Source: JBFHER01 sp041584055
Lineage (GTDB): Bacteria; Bacteroidota; Bacteroidia; Bacteroidales; UBA5342
Length of the DNA: 18,643 nucleotides
Direction: 5' to 3'
Assembly: GCA_041584055.1 (NCBI GenBank)
Contig: JBFHER010000051.1
Span: 1-18,643, forward strand
The position numbers were made by a program, and so were the translations under genes. The notes below the pieces were generated by a model that saw nothing but the letters and a program-made list of their open reading frames with translations, was not told the origin of the DNA and ran no database searches. Positions 1-6,167 of the stretch are shown in pieces (positions within the stretch are counted from its first letter, which is position 1; every line of letters begins with the position of its first letter).

Positions 1-843
1 GGATTCCATTTCCGGCTCCTGGAAGAAATGCTTGCAATCCTGACATTCATAGGCCAGAGAAGGCTTATCATAATCCACTCCAATGTGACGCAATAGTTTT
101 TTACATTTGGGACAAATCATATTGTTATCCACCATAAAATCGCTTTCCGGTCCCACATAGGCACACACAAAGTGGTGGATAATGTTCTCAGCACTTAGTT
201 GGGGAGATTTGCATTTTGGACACATCTCTCTGAAATTATGATATACCGACAGGCAGTCAGGGCACAAATGGACGCGATCAACAAAAGCGCTTTTAAAGTA
301 GCCTTCGTTCAGGGCATCATTCAATAGCGGCAGGGTTTCCTGTTCTCCCTGTTCTTTGGAAGAATGAATATTGATAAAAGGATAAATATAACCTGTAGGA
401 CTACCCACATCTATCACCGGTTTCAGCACTGACTTTCGGGTATACATAAAACGCAATGCCTTTGTAAGCACGCGGGTTGAGTAGGGTGGCAACTTCAAAA
501 CAGGCAATTCTTTGCATAAAGCATGTATCCTTTTGCCTGTATTTAAAATTTTTGGATCCTCTGCGGAATGCACATCACCATCACACAGCTCAAGGTACTT
601 TTCAGGCACACCTTCCGGCGCATTCAATAAAAATACCGGCACCAAATAGGTATCTTTCTCACTATGGGTTCTAATCTTGCTCAGAAATTTAAAAATACTG
701 TTCCTCATCTCTCCTTTTAAGTCAAGTAAAACAGCATCGATTGAATTTTCTTCAATCTCGTTTACACTTACGTTCTGAGGATCATTAACGATGAGCAGCA
801 GCAGGTCATCACTGTTTGTTGTGATTGTATTTTTAGTTTTCAT
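1..843 (-). CDS. TackOD1-type double zinc-ribbon protein, 3' end cut by window edge
   Basis: The frame stays open for 281 codons from ATG at 843 to base 1, so the C-terminus lies outside the window. Residues 12-100 look like a degenerate response-regulator receiver: a hydrophobic strand LLLLIV, then AVLLD with an acidic residue at 41, then a strand LVPVFLL, but without a clear set of conserved acidic and lysine residues. Residues 190-275 hold cysteine pairs C194/C197, C208/C211, C244/C247 and C267/C270, an extra C227, and the segments HLCPDC, NFREMCPKC, HHF.C.YVGPE and LRHIGVDYDKP. I recognise this pattern as TackOD1, a zinc-binding output domain first described in thaumarchaeal two-component regulators and also found in bacterial signalling proteins. 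It is probably cytoplasmic. It follows the HlyD gene by 268 bases, so it may regulate the export genes. A GGDEF, PAS or other module could follow beyond the edge. Family assignment is from memory of the motif. Confidence 0.8.
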   Translation of the reverse strand, partial: MKTKNTITTNSDDLLLLIVNDPQNVSVNEIEENSIDAVLLDLKGEMRNSIFKFLSKIRTHSEKDTYLVPVFLLNAPEGVPEKYLELCDGDVHSAEDPKILNTGKRIHALCKELPVLKLPPYSTRVLTKALRFMYTRKSVLKPVIDVGSPTGYIYPFINIHSSKEQGEQETLPLLNDALNEGYFKSAFVDRVHLCPDCLSVYHNFREMCPKCKSPQLSAENIIHHFVCAYVGPESDFMVDNNMICPKCKKLLRHIGVDYDKPSLAYECQDCKHFFQEPEMES

Positions 844-891
844 GTTTGCTTATTAATTCGAACGTGCAGGTCTAAAAATAAGACAATTTTT

Positions 892-918
892 CAAAAGAAC
901 TGCCACAGTGTGCTGCAA
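892..918 (-). promoter_or_regulatory. Weak candidate promoter for the TackOD1 gene
   Basis: On the minus strand TTG (918-916), 16 bases, then TTCTTTTG (899-892) resembles the Bacteroidota promoter TTG-N17-23-TAnnTTTG, with one mismatch in the -7 box and a spacing one base short. It would give a leader of about 45 bases before ATG at 843. It is the best match in the gap but only a moderate one. Confidence 0.3.
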
Positions 919-928
919 AGCTTTCCGA

Positions 929-958
929 ACAGTTTAACTTTAAGTAAAAACAGTTTAG
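929..958 (+). promoter_or_regulatory. Direct repeat ACAGTTTA(A/G), 21-base period
   Basis: ACAGTTTAA (929-937) and ACAGTTTAG (950-958) are two 9-base direct repeats separated by 12 bases, so both lie on the same face of the helix. The layout and sequence resemble the paired 9-base sites bound by LytTR-domain response regulators, as I remember that consensus. The site lies 11-40 bases upstream of the candidate -33 element of the TackOD1 gene, a usual activator position. Which protein binds it is inferred only. Confidence 0.35.
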
Positions 959-1025
959 TCTTCTTATCCTTTTTAGATTTTATAATTTTTATTAGATATA
1001 AGTACAGAAAAAAACATTATTTATC

Positions 1026-1088
1026 TTGATACTTGATACTCACTACTTGATACTTGATACTTGATACTTGATACTTGATACTTGATAC
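1026..1088. repeat. Heptanucleotide tandem array, (TTGATAC)9
   Basis: Nine 7-base units lie in perfect register: eight exact TTGATAC units and one degenerate unit, TCACTAC (1040-1046), as the third. The array fills part of the gap between the HlyD gene (stop at 1112) and the TackOD1 gene (start at 843). The left flank TTTATCTTGATACTT (1020-1034) recurs exactly at 16151-16165, so this is an expanded copy of a dispersed element. Seven is not a multiple of three and the array is not coding. Unit number probably varies between strains through slippage. Confidence 0.95.
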
Positions 1089-1111
1089 TCTTAATCTAAA
1101 TGACAGACCCC

Positions 1112-2170
1112 CTAAAGATTAAATAGAAAATCCAGATATTTTTTTGTTTTATACACCCTTACCTTGATGTTATTGTAATGAAGCGGCCATTTTTTCAATT
1201 CATCCTCATCCCAGGGTTCTACGATTATTCGAAGTCGCATCAAATCCGGGTCATTCTGCTTCTGCAGATAAACAGGCAGGGCCTCTGCATTGTAATTTAT
1301 AAAACTTACTTTTCCCACTGAGCGTTCTCCTCCCGGAAACTCAATTCTCACTTTGCTACCAACTTCAAAGCTTCCAATATCCTGTTGTTCAACATAACCA
1401 CTGATGGTCACATTTTTGGGATCAACAACCTCCATTACAACATCACTTTTGTAATTTATTTCTCCTTCACGTTTATTGATTTGACTAATCTTACCCGATA
1501 CGGGAGCAGTGTAAAACAGGTTACGTGACATTTTATCCCGTTTTTCCATGATATTTCCTTTCTCCTTCATCCTTTCAAGCAACAGTTGCCTGTAATTCTG
1601 GAGATAAGCGACCTCCTGCTTTAATCCTGAAATTTCTCCGGAAAGTTCATTCAGGGTATTTTTCATCCGTTCGATGTCATTTTGATTGGAAATATCCAGA
1701 AACATTTCTTTTTCCAGTTGCGATAGTTTTTTTCTGGCAATGAGGTACTGCCTGCTCTTTTCCTTGATCGCTGCATTTTTTAAACCAACTGATTTATCAT
1801 TGTTGATAATTTCCCTTTCAAACCAATCATCTGAAAGGAAGTTATCCTGAAGCACCTTCATGGTGTCGTAGGTTTCGCTGGGTGTAAAATGGAACAGTGT
1901 ATCTCCTTCATTCACCAGCGAATTTAATTGTATGAAGTATTGTGTCACACGCACGTCTTCCATGAATTTGATCTCAAATCCCTCTGTGATAAGCTCACCT
2001 TCGCACGACACAATAAATGTTTTACGGCCAATGTACACAAGCAGGGAAATCAGAATTCCCCACAAGATGACCATGTAAATTATTCTGTCCCAGTTTCTGC
2101 GCTTCTTCATTTCAATTTCTGAAATGCTGCGCAGTGAACTGCCTCTATCGTTGTATGAGAACTTTTTCAT
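1112..2170 (-). CDS. HlyD-family membrane fusion (periplasmic adaptor) protein
   Basis: This 352-residue protein has a short cytoplasmic tail, one transmembrane helix (about 29-47) and a long periplasmic part, the layout of HlyD/EmrA adaptors that join an inner-membrane pump or synthase to an outer-membrane channel. Residues 65-97 form the first half of a lipoyl-like domain (NSLVNEGDTLF), about 130-215 is a charged coiled-coil hairpin, 219-250 is the second lipoyl half (YTAPVSGKISQINKREGE), and 252-295 is a beta-barrel domain (GYVEQQDIGSFEVGSKVRI). It starts 52 bases after the stop of the TolC-like gene, its likely partner. No ABC or RND transporter is nearby, which favours a role like adaptors of glycan synthases rather than classical type I secretion. 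The family is clear; the substrate is not. Confidence 0.88.
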   Translation of the reverse strand: MKKFSYNDRGSSLRSISEIEMKKRRNWDRIIYMVILWGILISLLVYIGRKTFIVSCEGELITEGFEIKFMEDVRVTQYFIQLNSLVNEGDTLFHFTPSETYDTMKVLQDNFLSDDWFEREIINNDKSVGLKNAAIKEKSRQYLIARKKLSQLEKEMFLDISNQNDIERMKNTLNELSGEISGLKQEVAYLQNYRQLLLERMKEKGNIMEKRDKMSRNLFYTAPVSGKISQINKREGEINYKSDVVMEVVDPKNVTISGYVEQQDIGSFEVGSKVRIEFPGGERSVGKVSFINYNAEALPVYLQKQNDPDLMRLRIIVEPWDEDELKKWPLHYNNIKVRVYKTKKYLDFLFNL

Positions 2171-2222
2171 TCTGTTTTATTTATAAGCCAATTTGCACTA
2201 TATGCCTGGGTAATACTTTCGC

Positions 2223-4562
2223 TTAATTTACCAGATACATCCAGGTGCCCGGCAAATCCTTGTGCTTTGACCTCAATTTGTTTATGTATTTCTCTGCTTC
2301 GTCAAATTTATTAAAATACCCCAAAACAACACAATAGGATCCATCTCTTTTCCATGCAACCTCCCCTTTTAAATTGTTTTTGGTCAATGTTTCATTAAAT
2401 TGCACAGCATCAGCCCGGTCTTTAAACTGTCCTGTCTCAACACGAAATGGGTAATCATACTTTGATCCCTCCGTAACCTCATCTGCCAGATGGGTAGGTG
2501 CAAATTGATTGAGACCGCTCAGATCGTTAAAGCAATATTCATCTAGCTTAAGTGTTTTCTGGAGCTTCATAATTGTATAGTCCAACTGACGTAAACTTTC
2601 GAAATCAGTAGGTCGCAGTGCTATTGTCACCTTATCCATGGGACAATCGCTTGTAATTATCGTTATCCTGCGCGCAATTGTTTCTGATTTTGTGGTGCCA
2701 TAACACATCACATACACCTGATCTACAACATCAATCACACGTTTGAGAAATTCGTTTGGATAATGGTACGGAACAGAGACCGATAGTTTTTTATTATTTG
2801 CCTTGCACCACACAGCTGTGCGCAGGTAAACATTTTCAAGTTTTAAGAGATAGGCACGTTCATCATTGTGCCAGTCATCCAGTGCATGCGGTTCAACATC
2901 CAGGTGCAACTCTTTGAATGCGTATGACTTATATGGATTAAAGAAGGCTTCTATTTCTTCATTGCTATAGTCAAGAATTGCATTGCTTCCCACCAGTCCC
3001 ACGGTTTCAAAATTCTGTTGATTGGCCAGATGAAAGAACTGAATTAATTTGGCACGGTCCATCTTTCGTCCCAAAGACACCAGCACTTTGTTTATCTCTC
3101 TGTCGGACAAAAAGGATAACATGTGGTTGTTTGACATCAGGTTAAACAATTCAGACCAGATATAAACCCCTCTGTTGCCGGGAAAGTTGCGAAAGGAAAG
3201 ATCATACTCCAGTTGCTTCAGAAAGTTATCCGGATCTTCTCCTTTGGTAAGGAAGCAGATATCCAGAAGACGTAGATAGATGTCCTGCTTTTTATTTAAC
3301 AGGCGTGTTTCGCTACCAAGGTATTCGTCAAAGTAGCTCAAAGCCTTTACCCCATTAAATCCGATAAGGTTCTTTTCGCGTTTCCTTAATTCACGCTTTA
3401 TTTTTTCTGCGAGCAAATCCTTCTCATAGGCAAGAATAACATAATCCTGCACTTTTTCTTCAAAATCCCTGCTCACCTTTATAATATCAGAAAAAAGTTC
3501 ATCGTGTACATTTGTATATTCTTCCTGCAAAATATCCATCTCAATCTTCTCCATCTGTCTCTTGTAACTATTTTTCTTGATGGGCACACTGAAATTCACC
3601 CCGGCAGATCCATACGAACGATCGGATGCCATTGTGTAATCGTAATAGTTATAGCGCAGGTAAGGTCGTATACTAAACTCAGGTAACACCTCATATCGGT
3701 TCTTCAGATCTTCTGCCCGCAGTTCATATTTCAGACTATCGAAACTTGCCAGCGGGATACTGTCGAGAATGGATTGACGGTCAATGCTAAAAACCGGCCA
3801 AATATTTGCTTCCGGCAATTCCATAGGATCAAATCCACTGTTCGCCAGCACCTGTTCGTTCCTTAATAGAGCAATTTTTACTTTTTTTATTTCTCCTTTA
3901 ACATGCAGTAATTTTTCCCAATCCAATTTCTGGAGGTAATACAATTCCTGATACAAATCAAACAAGCCTTCCAGCACAGCTAAACGCTGCCTCAAAAAAG
4001 GATTCTGTGCATTTACAAACGACGCTTCGATGAATTGTCGGGCGAAAAAGTAATCTTTTTTCAAATTCTCTTCCCGCATTTCAACCATCTCAAGCTCCTG
4101 TTTATTCTCCATTGAACGGATGGAAGCACGGTTTTTCCAGATGCCGGTTTGAAACACATTCCACTCCAGCCCAACATAAGTCCGTTGTTTATACGAAACA
4201 CCATCCTCTTCGGAGAATGCAGGTTCGAAATTATTATTGTAACTCCCTGAAACGCGTAAGCCAAGATCTGATTTCAGAAATTTTTCCTTGTACGCATAAA
4301 ACTTCTGATTAAGCGCTACACGCTTTTCCGGCATGGCATCGTTGGAGAAGTAAAGCGGGGCAGGAACATCACTTACAAAATGTTGATATTCGGAGTTTTT
4401 TAATAAAAACACGTAGGATGAATCCAGCAATGAATTCACCGATAGAATGGATTGTTCCAATACTTTATCAAAGTTATCCTGAGCTCTCAGTCCTGAGAAA
4501 ATGGTGACTAAACCACCTAGAATTAAACATCTGATTTTGAACATAGCAGAAAAATTTTGCAT
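2223..4562 (-). CDS. TolC-like outer-membrane channel fused to TIM-barrel glycosidase-like domain and SPOR domain
   Basis: This 779-residue protein begins with a signal peptide (about 1-27, ending GLRAQ). Residues 28-440 have the two beta-alpha-alpha repeats of outer-membrane efflux proteins: beta strands around 100-140 and 295-328 (PEFSIRPYLRYNYYDY), each followed by long charged helices. Residues about 464-690 look like a TIM barrel of the GH18/GH10-like type: strand GVYIWS, then FETVGLVGS, ELHLDVEPHA with D555 and E557 as possible catalytic acids, KLSVSVPYHY, DQVYVMCYGT, VTIALRPTDF. Residues 703-779 are a SPOR domain (YPFRVETGQF...GSYCVVLGYF), a fold that binds denuded peptidoglycan glycan strands at division sites. 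It pairs with the HlyD-type protein that follows and the TPR protein that precedes it. A plausible role is secretion and trimming of a polysaccharide. Domain order is readable; enzymatic activity is inferred. ATG at codon 7 is an alternative start. Confidence 0.82.
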   Translation of the reverse strand: MQNFSAMFKIRCLILGGLVTIFSGLRAQDNFDKVLEQSILSVNSLLDSSYVFLLKNSEYQHFVSDVPAPLYFSNDAMPEKRVALNQKFYAYKEKFLKSDLGLRVSGSYNNNFEPAFSEEDGVSYKQRTYVGLEWNVFQTGIWKNRASIRSMENKQELEMVEMREENLKKDYFFARQFIEASFVNAQNPFLRQRLAVLEGLFDLYQELYYLQKLDWEKLLHVKGEIKKVKIALLRNEQVLANSGFDPMELPEANIWPVFSIDRQSILDSIPLASFDSLKYELRAEDLKNRYEVLPEFSIRPYLRYNYYDYTMASDRSYGSAGVNFSVPIKKNSYKRQMEKIEMDILQEEYTNVHDELFSDIIKVSRDFEEKVQDYVILAYEKDLLAEKIKRELRKREKNLIGFNGVKALSYFDEYLGSETRLLNKKQDIYLRLLDICFLTKGEDPDNFLKQLEYDLSFRNFPGNRGVYIWSELFNLMSNNHMLSFLSDREINKVLVSLGRKMDRAKLIQFFHLANQQNFETVGLVGSNAILDYSNEEIEAFFNPYKSYAFKELHLDVEPHALDDWHNDERAYLLKLENVYLRTAVWCKANNKKLSVSVPYHYPNEFLKRVIDVVDQVYVMCYGTTKSETIARRITIITSDCPMDKVTIALRPTDFESLRQLDYTIMKLQKTLKLDEYCFNDLSGLNQFAPTHLADEVTEGSKYDYPFRVETGQFKDRADAVQFNETLTKNNLKGEVAWKRDGSYCVVLGYFNKFDEAEKYINKLRSKHKDLPGTWMYLVN

Positions 4563-4639
4563 AAAGATATTAATATTTTATTAATACCGAATGCAATTTT
4601 AACATTTTTCTTAACCTTTATTTAATATTGAGTTCTTAT

Positions 4640-6016
4640 TTATTGAATTTTCAACATCCTGAACAGATCAAGTGCCGGAAATTTAACCTGAAGTTCTTCC
4701 ACCAATTCCTGTGAAATTTCAAAATCCAGAATCATTCGTGCCTTCTCCACCTGTTTGGTCAGAATCAGGCAATATGAAAAGAGAAGTAATAACTCTTTGG
4801 ATTGGGGTTCACGGATCAGACCATCCTTGATTGCCTCCAAACCATTTGTAATGTCGTCAAGATGAATATAGATACCGGCCACATGCACCCAAAGGTCAAT
4901 TTGGTCGGGATTAATCTTCAATGAGCGTTTGAAAACCGTGAGTGCTTCATTGTATTTTTTTTCTGCCAGGTAATTCTCACCAAGGGCAGCCCACACCTCA
5001 TCATCTTCTTTGCTGATTTCAATGGCTTTGAGAAAGTTTTCCGTACTTAGCAAATAGTCCTTTAAAGTCTGAAAAATAAACCCTTTCCCTACATAGGCTT
5101 CCACCAGCTTTTCATCCAGATGAAGTGCTTCATCATACAAAGCAAGGGCTTGTTCGTATTCGCAAAGCTCTTCGTAGCATTCTGCTTTAAAAACCAGCGC
5201 CTCTGGCCTATTGTCCTCAAGCTGACCAAAACGCTCAAATACTTCAATGGCATCGCGATAATTCCCCAGACGCATCAATGCATTCCCTTTGTGCATGTAA
5301 GCACTACTGAAAGCATCATCAATGGCAAGCGTAAAATCAAGTGCTTCCAGGGCCATCTGGTGATTCTCCATATTTGTATAGGCCATTGCAAGACTAAACC
5401 ATGCATCTTCATTGTAAGGGTCAATGTCTAAGAGGCGGTTATAATAATGTATTGCCTGATCTGTGTTTCCCTGTTCTTCGTTGTTTAAAGCAAGCTCAAA
5501 AAGAATATCCTTGTTATTTGGATTGATATTTAATCCTGTTTTTAAATAACGATAAGCCATTTTAACTTCACCGGCTCCCAGATAGACATAAGCAATATCC
5601 AGACAACATTGGTCCTTGTCATCAATAGAAATATCCATAAGTCGGGTAAAGCATTCTTCAGCCCTCAGAGAAGCTCCCAGCCGCATTCTGATTTCCCCTT
5701 CAAGCATTAAAGCATCAGCATCAAATTCGCTGCTGCCAATTGAAGTTAAGATGGCCAGCGCAGTTTTATATTTACCCAGCTTGAAAAAAATACGAGATTG
5801 TAAAATTAAAATTGACGGAGACGCAGGATGCTGATTGAGCGCTTCATCAATCACGAGAAGCGCTTTCTTAAACTCCAGTGACGCAGTATAATGCTCGGCT
5901 ATCAATTCAAACTCTTCAACATCAAAATAGCCAATCGACCGCATGCGCAACATATCTTCGAAACGAAGAATCATTTGATTGTCACTGCCTTCTGAAAAGA
6001 GGTAGTCGTGTTGCAT
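4640..6016 (-). CDS. TPR-repeat protein, first gene of export operon
   Basis: This 458-residue soluble, acidic protein is built almost wholly from about eleven to twelve tetratricopeptide repeats, which are helix pairs with the usual small residues and proline at the turn (for example AWFSLAMAYTNMENHQMALE, ALVFKAECYEELCEYEQALA, VWAALGENYLAEKKYNEALT). No signal peptide or membrane segment is visible, so it is probably a cytoplasmic scaffold. Such proteins often hold polysaccharide or secretion machines together. It has its own promoter 17-46 bases upstream and lies 77 bases before the TolC-like gene in the same direction, with no terminator between, which suggests co-transcription. TPR proteins of this kind are common in Bacteroidota, so a link to export rests on position alone. 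Confidence 0.85.
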   Translation of the reverse strand: MQHDYLFSEGSDNQMILRFEDMLRMRSIGYFDVEEFELIAEHYTASLEFKKALLVIDEALNQHPASPSILILQSRIFFKLGKYKTALAILTSIGSSEFDADALMLEGEIRMRLGASLRAEECFTRLMDISIDDKDQCCLDIAYVYLGAGEVKMAYRYLKTGLNINPNNKDILFELALNNEEQGNTDQAIHYYNRLLDIDPYNEDAWFSLAMAYTNMENHQMALEALDFTLAIDDAFSSAYMHKGNALMRLGNYRDAIEVFERFGQLEDNRPEALVFKAECYEELCEYEQALALYDEALHLDEKLVEAYVGKGFIFQTLKDYLLSTENFLKAIEISKEDDEVWAALGENYLAEKKYNEALTVFKRSLKINPDQIDLWVHVAGIYIHLDDITNGLEAIKDGLIREPQSKELLLLFSYCLILTKQVEKARMILDFEISQELVEELQVKFPALDLFRMLKIQ

Positions 6017-6032
6017 ATAAGCAGTTTTGCAG

Positions 6033-6062
6033 CAAATTTAACTCAATTATAACACGAATCAA
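6033..6062 (-). promoter_or_regulatory. Bacteroidota-type promoter for the TPR/export operon
   Basis: On the minus strand TTG (6062-6060), 19 bases, then TAAATTTG (6040-6033) fits the Bacteroidota sigma-A consensus TTG-N17-23-TAnnTTTG exactly. Transcription would start near 6028, giving a leader of only about a dozen bases before ATG at 6016. Confidence 0.65.
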
Positions 6063-6167
6063 GCATTTTACTGTCGCAGAGACATAATCCACCAAAACAA
6101 AATCCATAACTGCCTGAATATGCGAATATTACACATACTCATATTCATTTGGAGTTTTTAAAAGTTA

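Noticed and set aside
1026..1088. Heptamer array as a CRISPR or an ICE attachment site.
   Set aside because: Units are contiguous 7-mers without spacers, and there are no cas, integrase or tRNA genes.
1112..4562. Classical type I protein secretion system.
   Set aside because: Adaptor and channel are present, but no ABC transporter or RTX/bacteriocin-like substrate is in the window.
6116..6146. GAATATG...CATATTC inverted repeat after ccsBA as a terminator.
   Set aside because: The 7-base AT-rich stem has a 17-base loop and no T run on either strand.
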